The notes: generated from the letters alone by a model not told the origin. 64,000 nucleotides of DNA from Candidatus Phytoplasma oryzae (GCA_027945135.1 CP116038.1:434001-498000), one strand, 5' to 3'; positions 7,879 to 17,486 are shown, numbered from the stretch's first letter. Made by a program: numbers and translations.

Positions 7879-8375
7879 TTATTTTAAATAAGACAAAAGT
7901 AATATTTTAATGATTATTTTAGTTAAAAATTTTACTATTATTATAGTAAATTGTTGAAAAAGAAAAATCAAAAATTTTATACTTGGTTCTAAAACAATAA
8001 TAGATAATTGAATCATAACTCTGCCGATATTAAAGACTAAAAAAATAAATTGAAAGACGAGATTAAATAAAACACTGATAAAATGAACAAAAGTTTTTTG
8101 TAAATGACTACTTAAATTTTTAATAACTTCAGAAAAACTTTCTATTGGTTTTAAAACCATTTTTAAAGAAGTGGTAATTAAACCGAAAAGACAGATTGAT
8201 GATAGTAAAATTTCAAAAAATATGATCTATAAAATAAGCAATTAAACTACGTAACGCCAAATCTTAAAGAGAGATTAATAAAAAGTTTTAAAAGATCAAT
8301 AAAATCTTGAAAAAATTGAATAAAAAATTTAAACATGTTGATAAAAAAAGAAAATAAAAGAAAAAGAGTTATCAT
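7879..8375 (-). pseudogene. Hydrophobic membrane protein broken by two frameshifts
   Basis: An intact 93-residue frame (7879-8160) begins with an internal Met. The reading frame upstream continues it without a stop as FFEILLSSICLFGLITTSLK, and further upstream, after two frame changes, as SLIAYFIDHIF and MITLFLLFSFFINMFKFF. The likely original start is ATG 8375. The whole would be a Phe/Ile/Leu-rich multi-span protein of about 165 residues. The 93-residue part may still be made. Function unknown; a PMU-type membrane gene. Confidence 0.5.
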
Positions 8376-8454
8376 GATTTAATATAATTTGATAAAAAAA
8401 ATTTGATTCCTTTTACTATGAAAGTAAAATCAATACCCCGGTAAAACAGCATAA

Positions 8455-8760
8455 TAAAAAAAAGTAATTTTTCAGTAGCCCAAGAATTTTATCAAAAACA
8501 ATTTCAAAAAGAACCCCCGCCCTTCTTTGCTAGAAAAAGAAACTAGATATTTGCTTATTAAACAGTAATTTTAAAAAAAAAGATTCATCTTTTTCTTCTA
8601 TCACAAAAGAAGTAAATTAAAGTTCTTAGAGGATATTTAGGTAGAGAAGTAACTTTTTTGATTTCAAAAGTTTTTTTCAATAAAATTTCTATTTTAAAAG
8701 AAAGAATTTCAATAATAGAATCAATCTTGACCCAATCTGACAAGATGGAATTTTAAGTCA
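8455..8760 (+). pseudogene. Remnant of a PMU gene on the plus strand
   Basis: Broken coding fragments are visible: NFSVAQEFYQKQFQKEPP then PFFARKRN to a stop, and VLRGYLGREVTFLISKVFF continuing with KISILKERISIIES, ending in TQSDKMEF. Composition and codon use are those of a gene, but there is no continuous frame or start. It is followed at about 8778-8845 by a degraded copy of the 3' end of the next gene (8931-9599). Confidence 0.4.
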
Positions 8761-8930
8761 GATTTTGGAGTAATTCACATTTTACATTTTAACTCTGCGA
8801 GAAACACTTTAAGTTTTTATACGTAAAAATTTAATACGAAATAAAAACTAAACTTTTTCTTATAAAATAAAGGTAGTAAGAAAAAAAAGGAATAATAAAA
8901 AAATGATATATCACGGGGGATAATAAAAAG

Positions 8931-9599
8931 ATGATCAAAAAAAGGATCTTATTGGTTTTTTTTATAGCTGTAATTAATCTTATTATCTATTATCGTTGGT
9001 TTTCTACTTCTAATTTTAAAAATCATCAAAATAAATCCGTAAATATTATCGCTCCTAAAATCCAAGAAATCAGAAAATGGCAAGCACAAGGAAAAGAGAT
9101 GACTGAAAAAGTATATACTTTTTATGACTTAAACGGCTTAGGTTATTATCAAAAGGAATTAGACAAAGAACAACAGAAACCAAAAAATGAACAAAATCCT
9201 ACCTTAATCAAACTTTACCAAATAAGAATAAAAACACAAAAAGAACCAAACAACATTTTATCTTTTATCCAAAAACCTTTTAGTCAATGGATTAATAAAT
9301 ATAATCAAGATGCTTTTTATGAAGCAACCTTTATTAAAACACAAGATTCTTTATTATTTTCCTATTTAAAAGATTTTGATATTAAAAAATTAATAGGAAA
9401 AGATGTTCATGACTACTTGTTTTTTCGTTTCAAAGGACCCAGATACTTCTTAGAAGAAGATAAAGATTATTATATTGGAAAAGCTAATTTAAATTATGAT
9501 GAAAAAAATCCTCTTATTAAAAGAAAAGAATATCATTTACATTTTAATCCCGTTAGAAACACTTTAAGTGTTTATACCCATAAATTTAATACTAAATAA
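8931..9599 (+). CDS. Signal-anchored hypothetical protein of PMU type
   Basis: 222 residues. The N-terminus MIKKRILLVFFIAVINLIIY is a signal anchor or signal peptide; the rest is hydrophilic, rich in Lys, Tyr and Phe, and ends in a strand-rich part (YHLHFNPVRNTLSVYTHKF). No catalytic motif is recognised. It is the first intact plus-strand gene after the minus-strand PMU block. A degraded duplicate of its last 22 codons lies at about 8778-8845. Probably exported or surface-anchored; function unknown. Confidence 0.6.
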   Translation: MIKKRILLVFFIAVINLIIYYRWFSTSNFKNHQNKSVNIIAPKIQEIRKWQAQGKEMTEKVYTFYDLNGLGYYQKELDKEQQKPKNEQNPTLIKLYQIRIKTQKEPNNILSFIQKPFSQWINKYNQDAFYEATFIKTQDSLLFSYLKDFDIKKLIGKDVHDYLFFRFKGPRYFLEEDKDYYIGKANLNYDEKNPLIKRKEYHLHFNPVRNTLSVYTHKFNTK

Positions 9600-9768
9600 A
9601 GATTTTTATTTTTTTCAAAGAAATTAAAAAATTTTTTAACTCATTCATTCTTAAAAATACTTATAATAAAAATGTTGTAAACGAAAGTTAAAAAAAAGAA
9701 AAAGGATTAAAAAAAATCGCAATTTATGAATAAATAATCTTTAGAAACTAAAAAAAAGTAATTCAAAG

Positions 9769-10002
9769 ATGAATCGCAAGGAATTAAAAATTTTAAAAAA
9801 AATACTTTCTGTTAAAGTTAAAAATTGTTTACTTCATTCTGATAAAGGCGTTTTATATTTTAGTAATATAACAAGAAAAAAATTCAAAATTAAAAAGATG
9901 AAACATATTTTCTCGGATACTAGCCGACTTTTATCAAAACTCAAAACTCCTTCATTACGAACTATCTCCGGAATAAAAACCAAACTAAAACAGTTTAAGT
10001 AA
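9769..10002 (+). pseudogene. Possible IS3-type transposase remnant
   Basis: A 77-residue basic ORF. NCLLHSDKGVLY resembles the HSD-x-G-x-x-Y block around the second catalytic Asp of IS3-family integrase domains, but the following Glu block is missing and the downstream frame is not alignable by eye. It may be a fragment of tra5. It could also be a chance ORF in degraded PMU DNA. Confidence 0.3.
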
Positions 10003-11207
10003 CATCCTCCTTTTTCCTCTAACCGCTTCCTTAAAACTTTTCTTTTTACTTTTTTAGAAAGAAATTTAAAAAAGTTCTTAACAAAAAATTTTTGCGAAAT
10101 AAAATAATTGAGATAAAATGCTAGTGAACGTTTTATTGAACAATATATAAAATATATATAAATTGCTTAATTTAGTAATTAAGTAAATTATATAATTTTT
10201 TTCTTTGTTACTTCTTTTTTTCTTTTAAATTTTTAATAAAAAGTAAGTTTTTAAAATTTAATAAAAATATATAAGATTTAGAATTAGAAAAAAATTCGCT
10301 CTAAATCTTTCATATTTTATATTTTGTATATATAAAAGCTCAACTGAAGATGTTATGAAAAGAGAAATTATTTTATGCAATTTTATTTTTTTTAGAGAAT
10401 AAATTACGAATAATAGTAATTTTATTATAAAATGTGAAATTAAAAAGTTTTTAAAAATTCTTTTTCAAAAAATTTATTTATTAGTAAAAAAGTCAACTAT
10501 TAAAATTAAGTTTTATTTTACATTTTACTTATATTTTATATATCTATTTTTTTAAATTTTCTTTTAAATTTCATAAATAGTAAAAAAACAATAAAAAAAG
10601 CAGTGTAAATAAAAAAGTAAATATTTTTTTTATGTTGACTTTTTTTCCTTTTGAGTTATACTACCGATGGTTAATAAAAAATTTGATTTTCTTAAAAATT
10701 TTTTCTTAAAAAAAATAAAAAAAATTTTTTATTATTTTTTTCAAATCAAAACGAAATTTTTCAACAGATAATATCAATGCACCACATTATTTTGTAGCGT
10801 TAATAACCAAAGTTAAATAGTAATTTTGTTAAAATTATGACACTTTTCCTTATTAATTATCACAAATTTATATTTAATTTTAAATTTTTGAAGATAAAAA
10901 AAATATTTTTATAATATTATCTTTTTTAAAAATTAATATTTTATTAGTTTATTTTTTAAATTGAAACAGAGAGAACCATAATACTTTCTTAAACATTTTC
11001 TTTTATTTTGGATTTTATAATTATCAGACTATAATAATTTTTTTATATTTTTGTGATTATTATAGTAAAAGATGATTTTATAAATAGTTATTATTAACTT
11101 ATTAAAATTTTTAAAAAAATTAAATTAAAAATAAATTAAAATTGTTTATTCACTAAGAAAATTTTAATTATTTAAATATTTTATTTTTAATTTATTAATT
11201 AAAAGGA
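10003..11207. other. 1.2-kb spacer without recognisable genes
   Basis: Extremely AT-rich with long A and T runs and many stops in all frames. It contains one copy of the repeat that flanks the hydrolase gene (about 10153-10315). It also has a 12-bp inverted repeat, AAAAAAGTCAAC (10486-10497) with GTTGACTTTTTT (10634-10645). I see no RNA gene. Confidence 0.6.
10153..10315. repeat. Left copy of the repeat flanking the secreted hydrolase
   Basis: It begins with an imperfect hairpin (TATATAAATTGCTTAA ... TTAAGTAAATTATATA around TTTAGTAA). A T/C-rich stretch, TTTTTAAAATTTAATAAAAA, and ...AAGATTTA...AAAATC follow. The same order of blocks recurs at 12304-12450, in the same orientation. Both sit in spacer DNA beside the gene at 11211-12173. 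Confidence 0.45.
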
Positions 11208-11210
11208 GTG

Positions 11211-12173
11211 ATGAAATTGAATATTAAGAAAATTAATCAATTAAAATATTTCACATTTTTAATATTTTTTTGTATTTTGCTTTTATTTTTATGTAAAAAT
11301 AACAATATAAAAGCTATGTTAAATCAAGAAAGCACGAGTTACGACAATACAAAAAATTATTCTTTATTACAACAAAATACTGAGATTTATAATAAATTTC
11401 TAAAAACAAATAATGCCAAAGCAAATATAATAATAACACATGGTATTGGACAAAGTTCAGAAGAATATATAACATTAGCGGAAACTCTTACTTCATCTGG
11501 TTATAATGCATTTATTTATGATCTAAGAAGTCACGGAAGAAGTTATAACAAAAACAATATAGCTGATATTAATGACTATAATATTTTTTTAGAAGATTTA
11601 AATTCAATAATTAGTTATATTAAAAAAAATAATAATTTAAAAATTATTTTATTAGGACATAGTTTAGGCGGAATGATTAACAATAGCTATGTTTTAAAAT
11701 ATAGTGAAGATAAAATAGTTGGAGTTGTTAATAGCGCATCACCTACAAAATTTATAAATGAAGTAAAAGATTTTTCAGATGAAAAAAAAATTAAAAAAAT
11801 GAATAATATTCCGGTGCCTTCTTATGAAAAATTTTCTAGAATACCTTTAAATGAAGAATTTAAACAATATCGCATTTCTTTTGTAACACCTAACTTTGTA
11901 AAAACAACTATGATAGATATTATTCAATATTTTGAAAAAGAATTTGAAAAAAGATCTTTTTATTACCCCAAACCTATTTTGTTACTTCATGGTATTAAAG
12001 ATTCACAAATTTCTTATGATAATAGCGTAGAAATGTTTAACAAAATGGCCAATTCAAATTCAGAAAAAAAAATTATTTTATATCCAGAATCATATCATAA
12101 TTTATTTAATGATTTAGATAAAAATGAAGTAACAAGGGATTTATTAAACTGGTTAGATGACATTTTTTTGTAA
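11211..12173 (+). CDS. Secreted alpha/beta hydrolase, lysophospholipase/monoacylglycerol lipase type
   Basis: About 320 residues. A basic then hydrophobic N-terminus ends ...NNIKA (cleavage near residue 35), resembling the phytoplasma SVM leader. Numbered from GTG 11208, the catalytic set of serine hydrolases is complete: oxyanion HGIG at 78-81, nucleophile GHSLGG with Ser152, acid HGIKDSQIS with Asp265, and His297 in YPESYHNLF. The lid region around 185-240 matches the lysophospholipase group. GTG 11208, ATG 11211 and TTG 11217 are all in frame; GGAG at 11205-11208 is very close to ATG 11211 and better spaced for TTG 11217. Substrate is inferred; it would act outside the phytoplasma, on host lipids. 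Confidence 0.85.
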   Translation: MKLNIKKINQLKYFTFLIFFCILLLFLCKNNNIKAMLNQESTSYDNTKNYSLLQQNTEIYNKFLKTNNAKANIIITHGIGQSSEEYITLAETLTSSGYNAFIYDLRSHGRSYNKNNIADINDYNIFLEDLNSIISYIKKNNNLKIILLGHSLGGMINNSYVLKYSEDKIVGVVNSASPTKFINEVKDFSDEKKIKKMNNIPVPSYEKFSRIPLNEEFKQYRISFVTPNFVKTTMIDIIQYFEKEFEKRSFYYPKPILLLHGIKDSQISYDNSVEMFNKMANSNSEKKIILYPESYHNLFNDLDKNEVTRDLLNWLDDIFL

Positions 12174-12303
12174 TAAATAAATAAAATATTTTAAATTTAG
12201 AAATTTATTGAGATTTATATTAAACAAATTACATTTAAAAATATAATATTTTGAAAAAAAAAATTATCATTCTTATTTTATACTAGTTAAAATTAACAAA
12301 TAG

Positions 12304-12450
12304 CATATATAACCTACTTAATTTAGTAAGTAAGTTATATATTAATTTTTTTTTATTGCTTTTCTTTTTTTTATTTTAATTTTTTTAAAAACTAAATTTT
12401 TAAAATTTAATAAAAAGATCCAAGATTTAAAATAAGGAAAAATCTTTTTT
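12304..12450. repeat. Right copy of the repeat flanking the secreted hydrolase
   Basis: The hairpin ATATATAACCTACTTAATTT / AGTAAGTAAGTTATATAT is followed by a T-rich stretch, TTTTTAAAATTTAATAAAAA, and CAAGATTTAAAAT...AAAATC, parallel to 10153-10315. The stem bases differ on both sides from the left copy, so the fold may be conserved. Confidence 0.45.
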
Positions 12451-12768
12451 TTCTTCATTGTTTTTTTATTTTGTTTTTAAAAATGGAGTTTTTATAATTA
12501 AATTTAAAAAAATTTAATTTATAAAAAAATCGATTTTAATAGATTTATTTTTTTATATTTTTTTTCACTCTTAAAATTTTATAATTTTTTTTAAAAAAAC
12601 TTTTATTACCTATTTTTTTATATTAGTTAACTTTTTATTTTTTTAAATTATGAATAATAACAATTAAATAAAAAAGTTTTAGTAATTTTTTAAATATATG
12701 GTAAAAAGGACATGAAATATAGCTAAAATTTTATGAAAACGTGTCTTTATCACATCAAAACTTATTAT

Positions 12769-12810
12769 GCCCCCGGAGAACCACCCCTCTCTCTCCTCTC
12801 TCTCTCTTAT
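12769..12810. repeat. C/T-rich low-complexity tract
   Basis: A block with CCCCCGGAGAACCACCCC followed by CTCTCTCTCCTCTCTCTCTC stands out sharply in a surrounding sequence that has almost no G or C. There is no coding frame or clear hairpin. It may be a simple-sequence expansion or a foreign scrap. Confidence 0.6.
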
Positions 12811-13335
12811 AATATTGAATATGAAATTAAATTATTTTTAAAAAAGTTAAAAATAAAAAACTAAGAAAGAAGATTTCTTTTAAATTTAAAAAAAAGTTTA
12901 AAATTATTTTTTTAACACAAAAAAAGTGTTTCACAATAAATTTTAATAACTTTTTTCTCCTCTAATATAGTTTTTTTATTTTTTTTAAAAAATATTATCT
13001 TTTTTATTGTTTTATTAGTATCGTATATAAAAGTTATATTTATGTATGTGATTAAATCACAGAAAAACAATTAATAGTTCAAAAAAAACATTAATAATAC
13101 CAAATTTAAATTAAATCTTATTTCTTATCAATACAAAGTTCTTCATCAACAAAAAGAATCACTTTGAAAAAAGCGCGAGTTTTTTTTAAATATAAATATT
13201 TATTTTAAGTTTAACAGGAGAGGATATTTATATATTTTATCTCTTTTAATCTATAAAAACACTTCTTAATATAATAAATGATCTAATTCTAATATAATAG
13301 ATATTTTATATAAAGAAATCAAATATAATAAATCA

Positions 13336-13700
13336 AATAAATATAATTTTTATTATAAATAAATATAATATATAACGAATATAATATATTTTGATAAAAA
13401 TATATTTGTATTTAATATTTTTTTTAGAAAGGGATTATAAAAAAATGAATTTTAATTTTAAAAAAAATAAATTCTTAGTTCATTTTTTTTATTTTTAATT
13501 ATTTTTGTTTTTATTTTATTTAAAATAAGTTTAAAATATAATAAAAAAATTTTAGCATTAGGCAAAAAAAATTTTTGTAAAGACATAAATAGAATATCAT
13601 CTTTAAATACAGAAGAAAAAAGAAGTAAAATAAAATATACAATTTCAACAAGAGATCAAGCAGTAGATACAACAGAAATAAACGAAATAAAAAAAAACAA
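13336..13700 (+). repeat. Left arm of a long inverted repeat (about 0.37 kb)
   Basis: The arm holds an AAATAAATATAATTTTTATT spacer, a promoter-like stretch, an AGAAAGGGATTATAAAAAAATG start region and a broken copy of the gene at 16439-16771. The other arm (16495-16884) is its reverse complement, with about 85-90% identity by eye. Between the arms lie the M29 peptidase and one secreted-protein gene. Confidence 0.75.
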
Positions 13701-13710
13701 AAAAAAGTAA
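13445..13710 (+). pseudogene. Broken copy of the small membrane protein gene at 16439-16771
   Basis: It reads MNFNFKKNKFLVHFF like the intact copy, then changes frame in a T-run and stops. The downstream part, after a short deletion, is again recognisable: KDINRISSLNTEEKRSKIKY and TISTRDQAVDTTEINEI. It ends in a Lys-rich tail at 13710. The intact homolog on the opposite strand shows what was lost. Dead or at best a short peptide. Confidence 0.75.
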
Positions 13711-14122
13711 AAAATTTTTTTGTTGTTTTTGTTCTATTACTTATTGGTATATTTGTGCGGATACTGATGATTATTTCTTTTATATAATAAAAAAATAAAT
13801 AAAGTATAAAATTAAACCTTTTTTTTATAAAGAGAAAGGGGGTTTTTGTGTTCTTATTTTTCTTATTTTTATAGAAAATATAATAAAAAAAATGCTAAAA
13901 GTTATTAAAAAATTTTTTTAAAAAATAGCGATATTAAAAAAAGATATTAAAAAAATGATTTTGTATTTATATATTAATAGTATATATATAAAAATATAAA
14001 TTAAAAAAATAAAATTCAACCTGTATTATTCAATTTTTATATATTTTTTCGATATTAAAATATTTTTTCAAAAATAAGTTATAAAAAATATATTTTCATT
14101 AATATTTTTTTAAAAGATTTTT
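13711..14122. other. Spacer with a hydrophobic coding scrap
   Basis: At about 13718-13788 a short frame on the plus strand reads FFVVFVLLLIGIFVRILMII, like one membrane helix, without a usable start. The rest is A/T runs and TATA repeats between the pseudogene and the convergent stop of the peptidase gene. Confidence 0.4.
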
Positions 14123-15373
14123 TTATATTACCCAATTACCATTATTAATAATATTAATTTTATTTTTTTTATAACAAATACCTTCAACTAACAAATCTTC
14201 AGAACCAAATATAAGATCAATATGAATATAAGAAAAGTTAGCTTTTTTTTTCATCAAACATTCTTCATTCATAATTAAATAATTTTGGATAGTAGCAGGA
14301 TAAGAATTACCTATTGCTAAATGACAAAAAAAATTTTCATCTATCAAAGTTTCAAAAAAAGAAATTTGATTATATTTTTTCATATAACAATTAAAAGGAA
14401 CTAATGCAATTTCTCCTAAAAAAGATGAACCTTTATCAAAATTTATTAAATTTTGTAAAAATATTTGATCATGATTGTTTTTGGCTTTAAAATTAACTAT
14501 TCTGCCTTTTTTAAAATCTATAATTAATGGATTATCTATTATTTGTTCATAAAAAACAAGAGGTTTCGTAGTAACAATTCTGCCATAAGTTTTTTTACTA
14601 TTAGGCATAGTTAAAACTTCTTCCATAGGTATATTAGGGTTAAAATAAATATTATCTTTGGATTTAATTTTACCTCCTTGCCATAAATGATCTTTTACTA
14701 ACTCAATATAAATATCAGTTCCTAGATTATTTTTAAAAATAATTTTTTTTAAATTTAAACTGTTTAATTTTTGAGTATAATTATAAAGTTTTTCATTGTG
14801 TTTATTCCATACATCGAATAAATCATTATTTAAATTATTTACTAAACAACATTCAAATATAATATTCCAAAATTTTTTTAAACTATCCTTTTTTTCAAGA
14901 GGAAATATCTTTTTTGACCATAATTTATTAGGACATATAACTGAAGTCCATTGACTTTCTAAGTTAATAATATATTTATAAAAAAAATGTAATTTTTTTT
15001 TAAAAATTTTAATAAAATCAAAAGAAAATAATCTTTTTTTATTAAAACAAGGAGACAAAATATGAATAAAAACTCCTTTTTTTTGAACAATTTCTTTATA
15101 TTTTTCTACAATTTTTTCTAACCATTCTGATAATTGCTCTTTAGATTTTGTTTTAACAATATAATCGATTTCTTCCATAGAATTTTCCCAAATACAATCG
15201 ACTTTTTTAGCGCCCATTTTATATGATTTCAAAACGATCAAATCTACTATTTTTTTACATACCAATGGAGATTGAATAAAAACATATTGTTCTTTTTGTA
15301 TATTAACTCCAATTTCGGTAATTAAATCAATGTATTTATTTATTAATAAAATAAAATAATCTTTTTTTATCAT
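14123..15373 (-). CDS. M29-family metallo-aminopeptidase (AmpS/PepS type)
   Basis: 416 residues, the usual family length. The conserved C-terminal half is complete: NNLGTDIYIEL, FNPNIPMEEVLTMP (metal ligand Glu251 or Glu252), GSSFLGEIALVPF (Glu321), FFCHLAIGNSYP (His351 and Tyr358) and HIDLIFGSEDL (His384, Asp386). These match the di-metal ligands and catalytic Tyr of M29 enzymes, so it is probably active. There is no signal peptide; it acts in the cytoplasm, releasing N-terminal amino acids from peptides. The N-terminal half is more divergent and Lys-rich. It lies inside the 13.3-16.9 kb inverted repeat. Confidence 0.92.
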   Translation of the reverse strand: MIKKDYFILLINKYIDLITEIGVNIQKEQYVFIQSPLVCKKIVDLIVLKSYKMGAKKVDCIWENSMEEIDYIVKTKSKEQLSEWLEKIVEKYKEIVQKKGVFIHILSPCFNKKRLFSFDFIKIFKKKLHFFYKYIINLESQWTSVICPNKLWSKKIFPLEKKDSLKKFWNIIFECCLVNNLNNDLFDVWNKHNEKLYNYTQKLNSLNLKKIIFKNNLGTDIYIELVKDHLWQGGKIKSKDNIYFNPNIPMEEVLTMPNSKKTYGRIVTTKPLVFYEQIIDNPLIIDFKKGRIVNFKAKNNHDQIFLQNLINFDKGSSFLGEIALVPFNCYMKKYNQISFFETLIDENFFCHLAIGNSYPATIQNYLIMNEECLMKKKANFSYIHIDLIFGSEDLLVEGICYKKNKINIINNGNWVI

Positions 15374-15779
15374 ATTATGATTATAATAATCCTTTTTTAT
15401 AATATTATTTTATACTAATGAAAAAATAAATAAATAAATTTTTTCTATATAAAAAAATTATTTATATAAAAAATTATTAAAATTATTTATTAATTTATAT
15501 GGTTATTACAATTTTCTTTTTTTAATAAATATCTCTCTGATTATTAACAATAATATTTTTTTATTAAACGGATATAAATATATATGATTTTCAAAAAAAA
15601 TATTAAAACCTTTTTTATTATTATATCAAGATTAATAATAATTTTTTTTCAAAAAATTAGCCAAAACACCAGTTGAAAGTTCCGATAATTGTTCAAAAAA
15701 AACAATTAAGATTTTAGTTTTAGTCTTAGGTAGATTTAATTTAAATAGATCATAGATCATTGAGTAGATAAAAAAAATC
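15374..15779. other. Spacer with a small coding remnant
   Basis: Mostly A/T runs. At about 15646-15754 the plus strand reads KKLAKTPVESSDNCSKKT followed by IKILVLVLGRFNLNRS and a stop, with unbiased codons. It looks like the tail of a degraded gene with no start. No other feature is seen. Confidence 0.4.
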
Positions 15780-16190
15780 TTAAGAAAATAAATTTAATGT
15801 TTTTCTGTTTCTATATTCTTCTTCTGTTTCTATTTTTTCTGAAATTTCTTTATCTTCTTCTATTGGTCTTAGCCCTGATGTGTCTAAAATAAAAAATATT
15901 TGACTACGCTGTTTTTTTTCTTTAGTTCTTTGCAATATTTTTTTTTTATTTTTCTGATAATATTTTTTAACCCTATTACGTTCTCTTTCGCTGGTTTTAT
16001 ATTCACAAGGAAAAAAATTTTGTTCTGAATTATTTGGTTTATTACTATCATTTTCCATATCTTTTATATTATTCATAGCTTTTATATTATTCGGGATATT
16101 AATCAAAAATATAAATATAATTAATAAAAAAAATAAAAATGTTGTATTTTTTTTTATTTGAAAAAATTTTATATTTTTTATTTTTAACAT
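15780..16190 (-). CDS. Small secreted protein with SVM-like signal, candidate effector
   Basis: 136 residues from ATG 16190; an in-frame GTG at 16202 is less likely. The leader MLKIKNIKFFQIKK, hydrophobic core and ...NNIKA closely follow the sequence-variable-mosaic signal of phytoplasma secreted proteins, with cleavage predicted near residue 38. The mature part, roughly 98 residues, is very basic in the middle (RERNRVKKYYQKNKKK), possibly a nuclear-localisation or nucleic-acid-binding stretch, and acidic at the end (EEDKEISEKIETEEE). No known effector is recognised. It shares the inverted-repeat interval with the M29 peptidase. Confidence 0.72.
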   Translation of the reverse strand: MLKIKNIKFFQIKKNTTFLFFLLIIFIFLINIPNNIKAMNNIKDMENDSNKPNNSEQNFFPCEYKTSERERNRVKKYYQKNKKKILQRTKEKKQRSQIFFILDTSGLRPIEEDKEISEKIETEEEYRNRKTLNLFS

Positions 16191-16438
16191 AAAAAAAATC
16201 ACACTCTTCTTTTTTTTAAAATTTTTATAAAAAAAAATATAAAAAAATTTTAATTTTTAATTTTAATAATAATTTTTTTTGATACTATAATAAAAAAACC
16301 AATAATAATAAAAAAATCTTTAATAAAACAAAAAATTAATAAAATAGAAAATAATAAAATTCAAAAATAAAAAATTTTTTAAATTTTTTCAACTTTTTTT
16401 TAAAAAAACTTCCTATAATTTAAAAATATTTAAAAAAA

Positions 16439-16771
16439 TTATTCAATTTTAAAAGAAAATATCTCGAAAAGAAAATTTTCTCTTTTTTCTTGTATTTTTT
16501 TTATTTCGTTTATTTCTGTTGTATCTACTGCTTGATCTCTTGTTGAAATTGTATATTTTATTTTACTTCTCTTTTCTTCTGTATTCGAAGATGATATTCT
16601 ATTTATGTCTTTTAAAGAAAAATTAATAATATTCTTAAAAAAATTTTTTTTGCCTAATGCTAAAATTTTTTTATCATATTTTAAACTTATTTTAAATAAA
16701 ATAAAAACAAAAATAATTAAAAATAAAAAAAAATGAACTAAAAACTTATTTTTTTTAAAATTAAAATTCAT
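16439..16771 (-). CDS. Small secreted or anchored protein with a broken inverted copy
   Basis: 110 residues from ATG 16771 (MNFNFKKNKF), preceded by AAAAGGA; the longer frame to 16822 has no ribosome binding site. A hydrophobic segment (about 10-27) is followed by a polar mature part with SSNTEEKRSKIKYTISTRDQ and a Glu/Lys-rich end. The signal could be cleaved after ILA. No family is recognised. The inverted arm at 13336-13700 holds a broken copy. Candidate effector or surface protein. Confidence 0.6.
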   Translation of the reverse strand: MNFNFKKNKFLVHFFLFLIIFVFILFKISLKYDKKILALGKKNFFKNIINFSLKDINRISSSNTEEKRSKIKYTISTRDQAVDTTEINEIKKIQEKRENFLFEIFSFKIE

Positions 16772-16884
16772 TTTTTCATAATCCTTTTCTAAAAAAATTA
16801 AATATAAATATAATTCTATCAAAAAATATATTATATTTATTATATATTATATTTATTTATAATAAAAATTATTTATTTAATTTT
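16495..16884 (-). repeat. Right arm of the long inverted repeat
   Basis: The reverse complement of 13336-13700, containing the promoter region and most of the intact gene at 16439-16771. Similarity stops a little before the gene's 3' end, where the left arm changes into a Lys-coding A-run. The upstream limit is near 16884. Confidence 0.75.
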
Positions 16885-17086
16885 TTATTTTAAAATGTAT
16901 AAAAAAGAATTAAGAAATTTTCTTCATATAAAAAATCTTTTTGTTGATTAAAAAAAATTTTATTTTGAACAAATTAAAAAAATTTGATTTTTAAAAAAAT
17001 ATTTTTTTAAACAATTTTATTATATAAATAAGTATAATACAAAATTATAATTTATTTTTATTTTACTTATTTTTTTATTTAAAGAT

Positions 17087-17461
17087 TTATGACTTATTTT
17101 TTTTATTTAAAGATTTATTTTGATTTAAAGATTTATTTTGAAAATTTTTTGAAAAATCGAATTCTTCTAGACAATTTTCTTGGCTAACTATATAAAAACT
17201 TTCCTTAAAATTAGATTTATAATCATTTAATAATTCTGAATCACTCAAACTTCTTTTATGTCTTGATGAATTATAACTAGATAAATAATTAAAATTATAA
17301 AACCTTTTTAATAAATGATCATGATTTGATATTTTGTTGTCTTTTTCATCCATAGCAGATACAAAAGAATTTTTTTTATTTATATTGACAAAAACAAAAA
17401 ATAATAAAATAATAAAAAACAAAAAAATATTTTTTTTCTTATTTTTATAAATTTTTAACAT
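17087..17461 (-). CDS. Small secreted protein with SVM-like signal, candidate effector
   Basis: 124 residues. The leader MLKIYKNKKKN plus hydrophobic core ends ...NSFVSA, with cleavage near residue 36, as in phytoplasma SVM proteins. The mature part of about 88 residues contains SSRHKRSLSDSELLNDY, a basic cluster followed by a Ser/Asp stretch, and ends in tandem copies of a short unit (NKSLNQ, NKSLNK, NKS) that are also visible as a DNA tandem repeat at 17090-17140. Secreted; target unknown. Confidence 0.68.
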   Translation of the reverse strand: MLKIYKNKKKNIFLFFIILLFFVFVNINKKNSFVSAMDEKDNKISNHDHLLKRFYNFNYLSSYNSSRHKRSLSDSELLNDYKSNFKESFYIVSQENCLEEFDFSKNFQNKSLNQNKSLNKKNKS

Positions 17462-17486
17462 AAAAAAATCTCCTTATTATTTTGTT

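Larger units (their letters stand above)
12174..13444. other. 1.3-kb spacer without recognisable genes
   Basis: Very AT-rich, with stops in all frames. It contains the right copy of the hydrolase-flanking repeat (12304-12450) and a C/T-rich tract (12769-12810). It also has a motif AAAAAAGCGCGAGTTTTTTT at about 13168, related to spacer motifs near 22,020, 22,700 and 26,190, and the start of the long inverted repeat (from about 13336). I see no tRNA or other RNA gene. Confidence 0.6.

Noticed and set aside
11041-11207. Clear promoter for the secreted hydrolase
   Set aside because: So AT-rich that many TATAAT-like strings fit; no unique -35/-10 pair can be supported.
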